Position numbers and translations under genes: made by a program | Part shown: positions 1 through 5,624 of the stretch, piece by piece | Position numbering within the stretch: the stretch's first letter is position 1 | Layout of the letters: the number at the start of each line of letters is the position of its first letter | Assembly (NCBI GenBank): GCA_903835865.1 | Contig: CAILON010000174.1 | Coordinates: 1-5,624 of the forward strand | Length of the DNA: 5,624 nucleotides | From: an uncultured beta proteobacterium | GTDB taxonomy: Bacteria; Pseudomonadota; Gammaproteobacteria; Burkholderiales; Burkholderiaceae | Direction of reading: 5' to 3' | The notes under the pieces: model-generated | What the model was told of the DNA's origin: nothing | Databases searched by the model: none | Seen by the model: the letters and a program-made list of their open reading frames with translations, nothing else

Positions 1-27
1 AAAAAGGCCTAAAAACTAGGCCTTTTC
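1..27 (-). terminator. Rho-independent terminator of ppsA
   Basis: A perfect 10-bp inverted repeat (2-11 against 17-26, arm AAAAGGCCTA) encloses a 5-nt loop at 12-16. Read on the minus strand, the hairpin starts about 20 nt after the ppsA stop codon, and its 3' arm ends in a run of T (complement of 1-5) that may continue past the window edge. This is the expected form of an intrinsic terminator. The other arm also ends in TTTT on the plus strand, so it could work in both directions and shield ppsA from a convergent neighbour. Confidence 0.85.
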
Positions 28-46
28 TTCAAGCTATTGGGTAGAT

Positions 47-2443
47 TTATTTCTTACCCAACATTTCCCATGTAGCAATGACGCTATCAGGATTGAGTGA
101 GATAGAAGTAATGCCCTTCTCCACCAACCAACGAGCAAAGTCAGGATGGTCTGAAGGTCCTTGACCACAAATACCAACGTATTTGTTTTGCTTGCGGCAG
201 GCCTCAATCGAACGAGCAATCATGAACTCAACAGCGGGATCCCGCTCATCAAAGTCAATAGCCAAAAGCTCCATGCCTGAATCCCGATCCAATCCCAGTG
301 TGAGCTGAGTCATATCATTAGATCCGATTGAGAAGCCATCAAAATACTCAAGGAACTGATCTGCAAGAATTGCATTCGATGGAATTTCGCACATCATGAT
401 CAGACGTAAGCCATTTACACCACGCTTAAGACCGAGCTTCTCCATCATATTAATGACGCGCTCAGCTTGCTTAGTAGTGCGCACAAATGGAATCATGATT
501 TCTACATTATCAAGACCCATATCTTCACGCACACGTTTCATCGCAGCACACTCCATCGCAAATGCTTCGCCGAAGTCCTCTGAAACATAACGTGAAGCGC
601 CACGGAATCCCAGCATTGGATTCTCTTCATCAGGCTCGTAACGTGATCCACCAATCAACTTCTTATATTCATTGGATTTGAAGTCAGACAAACGCACAAT
701 AACTGGCTTTGGATAGAAAGCGGCAGCAATCGTCGCTACACCTTCCACTAATTTATCTTCATAGAACTGGCGTGGGCTAGCATAACCGCGTGCAACGCTT
801 TCAACAGCGCGCTTTAGATCAGGATCAATATTGGGGTATTCCAAGACAGCTCGAGGATGAACGCCAATGTAATTATTGATAATGAACTCTAGTCGCGCCA
901 GGCCAACACCTGCATTAGGAATTTGGCAGAAATCAAAGGCTAGTTGAGGATTGCCGATATTCATAGTGATCTTAACCGGAATATCTGGCAAGACACCGCG
1001 GGACACTTCAGTGACTTCAGTCTCAATCAAGCCATCATAAATATGACCCTCATCCCCTTCAGCGCATGAGACCGTTACCACCATGCCATCTTGCAAATGG
1101 TCAGTCGCATCGCCACAACCTACCACTGCAGGAACACCTAACTCACGCGCAATAATCGCTGCGTGGCAAGTGCGTCCACCGCGATTGGTCACAATTGCTG
1201 AGGCGCGCTTCATGACTGGCTCCCAATTGGGGTCCGTCATATCCGCTACCAACACATCGCCGGGCTGAACACGATCCATCTCGCTTGGATCGCGAATGAT
1301 ACGTACAGGCCCTGCACCAATCTTCTGACCAATGGCACGGCCTTTAGCCAATACTTTGGAGCTACCTTTAAGTTTGTAGCGTAACTCGACTTGTCCAGCC
1401 GCTTGACTCTTCACAGTCTCAGGGCGAGCTTGGAGAATATAAATGCGGCCATCTTGACCATCTTTGCCCCACTCAATATCCATTGGACGACCGTAGTGCT
1501 TCTCAATAATGACAGCGTACTTGGCCAGCTCAGTAATGTCTGCATCCTCTAAAGAGAAACGATTGCGCTTCTCTGGAATAACATCAACAGTCTGCACTTT
1601 TTCAGGGGAACCCTTTGGCGCAAATTGCATCTGAATTAACTTAGACCCTAAAGAGCGACGAATAATCGCTTTTTTATCTTGCGCTAAGGTAGTTTTAAAT
1701 ACATAGAACTCATCTGGGTTAACGGCGCCCTGGACCACGGTCTCGCCTAAACCATAGCTAGAGGTAATAAAGACAACATCTTCAAATCCAGACTCTGTAT
1801 CCAATGTAAACATCACGCCTGCAGCACCTAAATCTGAGCGCACCATACGCTGAATACCAGCAGACAAAGCAACTTCAGCATGTGCAAAGCCTTTGTGGAC
1901 ACGATATGAGATCGCACGATCGTTATACAAGGAGGCAAATACTTCGCGGATCTTCTTGAGAACATCATCAATGCCCTCAACGTTTAAGAAGGTTTCCTGC
2001 TGACCCGCAAAAGAGGCATCCGGCAAGTCTTCTGCGGTAGCGGAAGAGCGAACGGCAAAAGAACCTTTGCCAGAATCATCTAATACTGCAAATCCTTTAC
2101 GAATTTCTTCATCCAGCTTAGGCTGAAATGGAGCTGTTTCTATCCAACCTCGGATTTCGGCACCAGCCACAGCCAATGCACGAACATCATCAATATTCAG
2201 ATTCTCCAAACGCTTTTGAATACGCTCAGTCAAATTGTTGTGCTTGAGAAAATCCCGAAATGCTAGTGAGGTAGTGGCAAAACCAGTTGGCACCCGAACA
2301 CCGGTTGAGGCTAACTGAGAGATCATCTCGCCTAAAGAGGCATTCTTGCCTCCGACCGACTCAACGTCGGTCATCCGAAGTTGCTCGAAAGGCAAAACAT
2401 AGGCATCTGCCATACTGCTATTTTGTTGCTGTTGGTTGGACAT
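47..2443 (-). CDS. ppsA: Phosphoenolpyruvate synthase (pyruvate, water dikinase)
   Basis: PEP synthase (EC 2.7.9.2) converts pyruvate, ATP and water to PEP, AMP and phosphate in the cytoplasm, the entry to gluconeogenesis from pyruvate or lactate. At 798 aa it is close to the usual family length of about 790. Three domains are visible in the standard order. The N-terminal ATP-grasp/pyruvate-binding domain (about 25-345) has [11 protein letters not shown] at 30-40, [13 protein letters not shown] at 129-141 and a closing ILQARPETV at 336-344. The swivelling phosphohistidine domain (about 385-465) has [14 protein letters not shown] with catalytic His427. The C-terminal PEP/pyruvate TIM barrel (about 490-795) has [10 protein letters not shown] near 584, MMCEIPSNA near 683, [12 protein letters not shown] at 703-714 and ICGQGPSD with the catalytic Cys759. 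Thr425, two residues before His427, is the site that PpsR phosphorylates in characterised homologues. The chosen ATG has a purine-rich site 6 nt upstream. Met11 is an alternative start but lacks such a site. The gene is intact, transcribed alone and ends at a strong hairpin. Confidence 0.97.
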   Translation of the reverse strand: MSNQQQQNSSMADAYVLPFEQLRMTDVESVGGKNASLGEMISQLASTGVRVPTGFATTSLAFRDFLKHNNLTERIQKRLENLNIDDVRALAVAGAEIRGWIETAPFQPKLDEEIRKGFAVLDDSGKGSFAVRSSATAEDLPDASFAGQQETFLNVEGIDDVLKKIREVFASLYNDRAISYRVHKGFAHAEVALSAGIQRMVRSDLGAAGVMFTLDTESGFEDVVFITSSYGLGETVVQGAVNPDEFYVFKTTLAQDKKAIIRRSLGSKLIQMQFAPKGSPEKVQTVDVIPEKRNRFSLEDADITELAKYAVIIEKHYGRPMDIEWGKDGQDGRIYILQARPETVKSQAAGQVELRYKLKGSSKVLAKGRAIGQKIGAGPVRIIRDPSEMDRVQPGDVLVADMTDPNWEPVMKRASAIVTNRGGRTCHAAIIARELGVPAVVGCGDATDHLQDGMVVTVSCAEGDEGHIYDGLIETEVTEVSRGVLPDIPVKITMNIGNPQLAFDFCQIPNAGVGLARLEFIINNYIGVHPRAVLEYPNIDPDLKRAVESVARGYASPRQFYEDKLVEGVATIAAAFYPKPVIVRLSDFKSNEYKKLIGGSRYEPDEENPMLGFRGASRYVSEDFGEAFAMECAAMKRVREDMGLDNVEIMIPFVRTTKQAERVINMMEKLGLKRGVNGLRLIMMCEIPSNAILADQFLEYFDGFSIGSNDMTQLTLGLDRDSGMELLAIDFDERDPAVEFMIARSIEACRKQNKYVGICGQGPSDHPDFARWLVEKGITSISLNPDSVIATWEMLGKK

Positions 2444-2549
2444 AAAATACTCTCTAAAGATAAGGAAACTGGTGTAGCGGCCACCGCAAATGGGGCATGC
2501 TTTAATATGATTCTATTGTAGTGCTGACCCCGACTTTTAAGCTAAATCT
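2444..2549. promoter_or_regulatory. Divergent ppsA/ppsR promoter region
   Basis: This 106-bp gap is the only intergenic space able to hold promoters for both flanking genes. On the plus strand TATGAT at 2506-2511 resembles a -10 box and would give ppsR a leader of roughly 30 nt. On the minus strand TACAAT (complement of 2515-2520) resembles a -10 box and would give ppsA a leader of roughly 65 nt. Neither has a convincing -35 hexamer at 16-18 nt, so both assignments are tentative and an activator may be needed. A short GCGG/CCGC inverted repeat at 2477-2487 lies inside the predicted ppsA leader. I see no recognisable Cra-type operator. Confidence 0.4.
2450..2455 (-). promoter_or_regulatory. 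Ribosome binding site of ppsA
   Basis: On the minus strand AGAGAG lies 6 nt before the ATG at 2443. It is an imperfect Shine-Dalgarno match but well spaced. It favours this ATG over the in-frame ATG at 2413 (Met11), before which no comparable site is seen. Confidence 0.5.
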
Positions 2550-3377
2550 ATGTCCACCCAAACCCGTATTGTTTTTATTGTTTCTGACGGCACCGGCATC
2601 ACCGCAGAGAACTTCAGTCAATCGATTCTGGCCCAATTTGAGGCCAGTTTTAAGCACATTCGCGTCCCTTTTGTGGATAGCGTTGATAAAGCCCATGATG
2701 CGGTCAGCAATATCAACCAAGCATTCAGCAAATATGGGGTTCAGCCTATTGTTTTCACTACTTTGGTGAATTCTGAGCTCAACGCAATTGTTGCTAAAGC
2801 CAATGGTTTGGTATTAGACATGTTCCAAACCTTTGTGGCCCCTCTAGAAGAGGCGCTAGGCATTAAATCCACGCATGCAATGAACCGCCTTCACCACAAT
2901 GCGGATACTGATGCTTATAAAAACCGTATTGAAGCCATCAACTACTCCCTCGCACACGATGATGGCCAGTCCAATCAAAACCTAGCTGATGCAGATGTCA
3001 TTTTGGTCGGCATCTCTCGCGTTGGTAAAACACCTACTAGCCTTTACCTGGCTATGCAATATGGCCTTAAGGCCGCTAATTACCCCTTAATCCCCGAAGA
3101 TTTTGAGCGTGGGCGTCTCCCAAAAGATTTGGCACCCTTTAAACACAAGATTTTTGGCCTCATGATTGATGCTGAAAGACTTTCTGAGATTCGGAATGAA
3201 CGTCGCCCAGGAAGTAATTACGCCAAACTTGAGAACTGTCGTTATGAAATTAACGAAGCAACTGCGATGATGAAAAAAGAATCCATCCCTTGGGTGGTGA
3301 CCACTAGCAAGTCAATCGAGGAAATTGCGACTACCGTTCTGCAGGCAATTAAATCCGATAAGACGATTTTGGGTTAA
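2550..3377 (+). CDS. ppsR: PEP synthase regulatory protein (bifunctional kinase/phosphorylase)
   Basis: This is a member of the DUF299/PSRP family. Characterised members inactivate PEP synthase by ADP-dependent phosphorylation of a threonine next to the catalytic histidine, and reactivate it by phosphate-dependent removal that yields pyrophosphate. At 275 aa it has the usual length. The N-terminal family signature VFIVSDGTGITAE is at residues 8-20, a histidine-rich MNRLHHNADTDAY follows around 111-123, then AINYSLAHDDGQ. A P-loop-like nucleotide site GISRVGKT lies at 154-161 with PTSLYLA directly after. The neighbouring, divergently transcribed ppsA encodes the expected substrate, which identifies this as the PEP synthase type rather than the plant-like PPDK regulator. 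The ATG at 2550 is the only plausible start, because an in-frame TAA at 2538-2540 closes the frame upstream. No Shine-Dalgarno sequence precedes it. The stop overlaps that of the convergent methyltransferase gene by 4 nt. Confidence 0.95.
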   Translation: MSTQTRIVFIVSDGTGITAENFSQSILAQFEASFKHIRVPFVDSVDKAHDAVSNINQAFSKYGVQPIVFTTLVNSELNAIVAKANGLVLDMFQTFVAPLEEALGIKSTHAMNRLHHNADTDAYKNRIEAINYSLAHDDGQSNQNLADADVILVGISRVGKTPTSLYLAMQYGLKAANYPLIPEDFERGRLPKDLAPFKHKIFGLMIDAERLSEIRNERRPGSNYAKLENCRYEINEATAMMKKESIPWVVTTSKSIEEIATTVLQAIKSDKTILG

Positions 3378-3381
3378 TTGC
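3345..3381. repeat. Inverted repeat across the shared ppsR/methyltransferase stop codons
   Basis: Perfect 8-bp arms, GCAATTAA at 3345-3352 and TTAATTGC at 3374-3381, are separated by 21 nt. The right arm contains both opposing TAA stop codons. The arms are AT-rich and no T-run follows on either strand, so this is not a classical intrinsic terminator. It might be a weak bidirectional hairpin or a chance match. Confidence 0.35.
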
Positions 3382-4198
3382 GTCTAACGCGCATCGTTTC
3401 TGATAAACACACTGCCGCTGCAGTAGAAACATTGAGTGACTCCACGCGGGGATCAATCGGGATGGATACGCATTTAGCCTGCGCCAGAAGATCTTCTGAT
3501 ACGCCTTGACCTTCACTTCCCATTACCCAAGCCACTGGCCGTAATAAATCATCCTTAAGGGAAAATATTTCACAATCGGCATCCGCTGTTGCTGCCAATA
3601 ATGGGGCTGTTACTGCACTTAATACTTGTTGAGTGGACCAGCCTTCATATAGATCCAATAGATGGTGCGCACCCATACCCGCACGCAACACTTTGCTTGA
3701 CCACAGATGCGCACAGCCTGTGATAGCAATGACCTGGGTAAAGCCAAAAGCTGCAGCACTGCGCAAAATCGAACCTAGATTCCCAGCATCCTGAATGCGA
3801 TCGAGGATCAATATATCCCCGGCTAGAGTCCCAATGGATTGGGGTGGCATGAGATAGGATTTAGGTAAATCCAATAGTCCCGCTACATGAGGTGCGTTTA
3901 CTAAATCACTGAGTAAATCCCATAGCGCACTATCTAGCTGAAAAACTCGTGTCTCAGGACAAATTTCTAAATGGAAATACACCGCTTGAGCAATCTCCGT
4001 ATTTTGAAGGCCAAGCTCTGAAGTGAGGATCACGCTCAATGCGGGATCGCCAGCCCAAGTTTGAATTAGATGAATACCTTCTAAGAGTGCTTTACCACTA
4101 GACACCCTAGCCTTCTGTCCTTTAGAGCCAGTAGCTTGTAGTAAACGAATTTCTTTAAATAGTGGATTCTCTTTAGAGGTGATGAGATCAAACTTCAT
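3374..4198 (-). CDS. SpoU/TrmH-family RNA 2'-O-methyltransferase
   Basis: Predicted SPOUT-class, SAM-dependent ribose methyltransferase acting on rRNA or tRNA in the cytoplasm; the exact nucleotide cannot be told from sequence. It is 274 aa long, with an N-terminal substrate-binding-like region (about 1-110, including [12 protein letters not shown] at 35-46) followed by the knotted SpoU catalytic domain (about 125-270). All three SpoU motifs are visible: motif 1 [21 protein letters not shown] with Asn140 and Arg146; motif 2 [11 protein letters not shown] at 224-234; motif 3 [22 protein letters not shown] at about 247-268 (Glu253, Ser254, Asn256). Many relatives have a glycine within the I-P-M-x-G stretch where this protein has Asp-Pro-Arg. 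The domain layout resembles the RlmB/TsnR/YsgA group rather than TrmL, which lacks the N-terminal domain. It is the last gene of the lpxB-rnhB operon. Its ATG overlaps the rnhB TGA, and GGAGG lies just upstream. Confidence 0.9.
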   Translation of the reverse strand: MKFDLITSKENPLFKEIRLLQATGSKGQKARVSSGKALLEGIHLIQTWAGDPALSVILTSELGLQNTEIAQAVYFHLEICPETRVFQLDSALWDLLSDLVNAPHVAGLLDLPKSYLMPPQSIGTLAGDILILDRIQDAGNLGSILRSAAAFGFTQVIAITGCAHLWSSKVLRAGMGAHHLLDLYEGWSTQQVLSAVTAPLLAATADADCEIFSLKDDLLRPVAWVMGSEGQGVSEDLLAQAKCVSIPIDPRVESLNVSTAAAVCLSETMRVRRN

Positions 4199-4782
4199 AA
4201 GGCCTCCAATACCTTACGCACTGGCGCAAAACTTCGGCGATGTTCTGCGCAGACCCCAAAAGCCTTGAGTGCCGCGAAATGTGCCTCGGTCGGATACCCC
4301 ATGTGCTGAGCAAATCCATACTGTGGGTGAAGCTCATGTAGTTCTTGCATTTGACGATCACGCGTGACTTTAGCCAAGATTGACGCAGCAGAAATAGCAG
4401 GTTCCTTAGTATCACCCTTCACTATAGCCTCAGCTGCAATAGGAAGCTCTGGGCAACGATTCCCATCAATGAGCGCCTTATCAGGCCAAGCGCCTAAACG
4501 AGTCGTTAAATCCTCGATGGCACGTTGCATAGCCAGCATGGTGGCTTGCAAAATATTGATCTCATCGATTTCAGCTGGTGAGGCTTCGCCAATCCCCCAG
4601 GCTTTCGCCTTTTGCATAATCTGCTCATATAAATATTCACGGCGAGCTGGGCTTAGCTTTTTAGAGTCTTTCAATCCTACAATGGGGTTTTCTGGATCTA
4701 GCACAACTGCTCCAGCCACTACCGCGCCTACTAAAGGACCGCGTCCTGCCTCATCTACGCCACATACCCAAATTACGCTCAT
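4195..4782 (-). CDS. rnhB: Ribonuclease HII
   Basis: RNase HII cuts the RNA strand of RNA-DNA hybrids and nicks 5' of single ribonucleotides misincorporated in DNA, starting ribonucleotide excision repair. The protein is 195 aa, typical for a proteobacterial enzyme without an N-terminal extension. The catalytic carboxylates are all visible: Asp10 and Glu11 in [12 protein letters not shown], Asp106 in ALIDGN, and Asp142 in AKVTRDRQM. The GRG triplet at 13-15 and Tyr163 in HMGYPTEAH match the residues that read the 2'-OH at the RNA-DNA junction in characterised enzymes. [12 protein letters not shown] at 131-142 is a further family signature. The gene follows lpxB with an ATGA overlap (4779-4782), a position conserved in many beta- and gammaproteobacteria, and is itself overlapped by the downstream methyltransferase gene. 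Only a weak AGG-containing site precedes its ATG, so translation is probably coupled to lpxB. Confidence 0.97.
   Translation of the reverse strand: MSVIWVCGVDEAGRGPLVGAVVAGAVVLDPENPIVGLKDSKKLSPARREYLYEQIMQKAKAWGIGEASPAEIDEINILQATMLAMQRAIEDLTTRLGAWPDKALIDGNRCPELPIAAEAIVKGDTKEPAISAASILAKVTRDRQMQELHELHPQYGFAQHMGYPTEAHFAALKAFGVCAEHRRSFAPVRKVLEAL
4203..4207 (-). promoter_or_regulatory. Ribosome binding site of the methyltransferase gene, inside rnhB
   Basis: A full GGAGG on the minus strand lies 4 nt before the ATG at 4198, within the last codons of rnhB. With the ATGA stop/start overlap it supports this start and suggests that ribosomes ending rnhB can reinitiate here. It is the strongest Shine-Dalgarno match seen in the window. 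Confidence 0.7.
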
Positions 4783-5624
4783 TGAGCAGCCTGCTGTTTA
4801 CGCGCACTTGCCATCGTCTGAGCTACCGCCTGAGCAACTAAGAGCCCTGTTGGACGTCGAAGTGTTTCATGCATCTGCGCAAATCGTTCTTTGAGTTTGG
4901 CAACTTTGTCTGGATGCTCTAACCAATCTTGCAAGGCGCTGGCTAATTTTTCAGGTGTCGCATCATCCTGCAATAGTTCAGGCACTACAAATGATTCACA
5001 TAAGATATTAGGCAAGCCAACATAAGGTAAATAGCCTTGGCGTTTCATAATTTGCGCCGTTAACCAGGGCACCTTATAAGAAATCACCATAGGCTTTTTC
5101 CATAAGGCAGCTTGCAGGGTTGCTGTACCACTGGCAATCAAGACCACATCAGATGCCTCGAGCACTTCATCTGCCATGCCATCAAGCAAATGAATCTGAA
5201 TATCGGAATTAATATTTTTTGCCGTGATCAATAATTGCTCAAGGGGCTCACGCAATCGCGGCGTTGCTACCGGAATTAAAAAGTGAAGTTTCTGCCCCTT
5301 TAATCGCTCAGTTAATAGCTGCATCGTTTCAAAAAAGACTGGTGCAATAAGCGCAATTTCCGAGCCGCGACTACCAGGTAAAACAGCGACAACAATGCCA
5401 TCCAAATTATTGGGGGAAAGATTCAATAATTGGGCAATTGTTTTTCGTGCTTGTTCTGTATTTGGCTCAAGCGGAATCTCACTTGCCAATGGGTGCCCCA
5501 CATAAGTAGAGGCAATACCAGCACGATCGTAAATCTCTGTCTCAAAAGGAAAGATGCATAACATCCGCTCTACAGCTTGGGCGATCTTCTTAATACGCCC
5601 TGCTCTCCAAGCCCAAATTGAAGG
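4779..5624 (-). CDS. lpxB: Lipid-A-disaccharide synthase (5' end beyond the window)
   Basis: LpxB is a GT19-family glycosyltransferase at the inner membrane. It joins UDP-2,3-diacylglucosamine and lipid X to form the tetraacyl disaccharide of lipid A. The reading frame stays open to the right edge, giving 281 residues without a start. The first visible residues, [21 protein letters not shown], match the conserved internal SPSVWAWR region, so the ATG at 5564 is an internal methionine. By family length (about 380 aa) roughly 100-110 N-terminal residues lie outside. Other family motifs, numbered within the fragment, are FPFE near 25-28 and GHPLASE near 43-49, [10 protein letters not shown] at 81-90, SGTATLQAA at 165-173 in the nucleotide-sugar donor region, and VGLPNILCE near 202-210. 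The C-terminus ends in a short glutamine/alanine tail. The TGA overlaps the rnhB ATG. The usual upstream partners lpxD, fabZ and lpxA are expected beyond the window. Confidence 0.96.
   Translation of the reverse strand, partial: PSIWAWRAGRIKKIAQAVERMLCIFPFETEIYDRAGIASTYVGHPLASEIPLEPNTEQARKTIAQLLNLSPNNLDGIVVAVLPGSRGSEIALIAPVFFETMQLLTERLKGQKLHFLIPVATPRLREPLEQLLITAKNINSDIQIHLLDGMADEVLEASDVVLIASGTATLQAALWKKPMVISYKVPWLTAQIMKRQGYLPYVGLPNILCESFVVPELLQDDATPEKLASALQDWLEHPDKVAKLKERFAQMHETLRRPTGLLVAQAVAQTMASARKQQAAQ

Noticed and set aside
2477..2487. GCGG/CCGC inverted repeat in the ppsA leader as an operator or riboswitch
   Set aside because: Arms of only 4 bp with a 3-nt loop are too short to support a named element; noted within the promoter region only.
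2502..2720. Minus-strand open frame overlapping the start of ppsR and its promoter region
   Set aside because: It is antisense to the conserved N-terminus of PpsR and lacks family features, so it is treated as a shadow.
3377..3400. Imperfect TGCGT/ACGCGCA repeat as terminator of ppsR
   Set aside because: The pairing is interrupted, no T-run follows, and it lies in the coding end of the methyltransferase gene.
4188..4415. Minus-strand open frame in a second frame within the 3' half of rnhB
   Set aside because: It lies inside rnhB, whose catalytic residues and frame are certain; there is no evidence of dual coding.
4364..4894. Long plus-strand open frame (176 codons) opposite rnhB and the lpxB 3' end
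   Set aside because: It runs antisense through two well-conserved genes, resembles no known family, and has a composition typical of a shadow frame. No promoter or ribosome site was seen.
5562..5564. ATG as the start of lpxB
   Set aside because: The frame continues upstream to the window edge and encodes the conserved PSIWAWR region of LpxB, so this is an internal methionine of a gene cut by the window.

Overview
This window reads as an ordinary chromosomal segment of a betaproteobacterium, most likely a Burkholderiaceae member of the Polynucleobacter type. That placement is inference. It rests on the gene order (lpxB-rnhB-RNA methyltransferase facing ppsR, with ppsA divergent), the character of the proteins, and a moderate GC content judged by eye, lower than in Burkholderia or Ralstonia. 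There are no mobile elements, CRISPR arrays, tRNA or rRNA genes, and no sign of recent transfer. Coding density is very high.

Layout from left to right: a strong intrinsic terminator (1-27) closes the minus-strand gene ppsA (47-2443, phosphoenolpyruvate synthase). A 106-bp intergenic region (2444-2549) separates it from the divergent plus-strand gene ppsR (2550-3377), which encodes the kinase/phosphorylase that switches PEP synthase off and on. ppsR runs tail to tail into a minus-strand operon, and the two opposing stop codons share the palindrome TTAA (3374-3377). Read in its own direction, that operon is lpxB (5' end outside the window; 4779-5624), rnhB (4195-4782), then a SpoU/TrmH-family RNA 2'-O-methyltransferase (3374-4198). 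Both junctions within it are 4-nt ATGA overlaps.

Functionally there are two modules. ppsA and ppsR form an enzyme-regulator pair at the pyruvate/PEP node. The predicted target threonine (Thr425) and the catalytic His427 are both visible in PpsA, and the nucleotide-binding P-loop is visible in PpsR. The lpxB-rnhB-methyltransferase block is the end of the conserved lipid A cluster; lpxD, fabZ and lpxA would be expected just beyond the right edge. It couples envelope biosynthesis with removal of ribonucleotides from DNA and with RNA modification.

I found no previously undescribed system. The points worth a second look are small-scale: the shared TTAA stop with an inverted repeat over it, the close opposed -10-like boxes between ppsA and ppsR, the missing Shine-Dalgarno site of ppsR, and the glutamine-rich N-terminal tail of PpsA.
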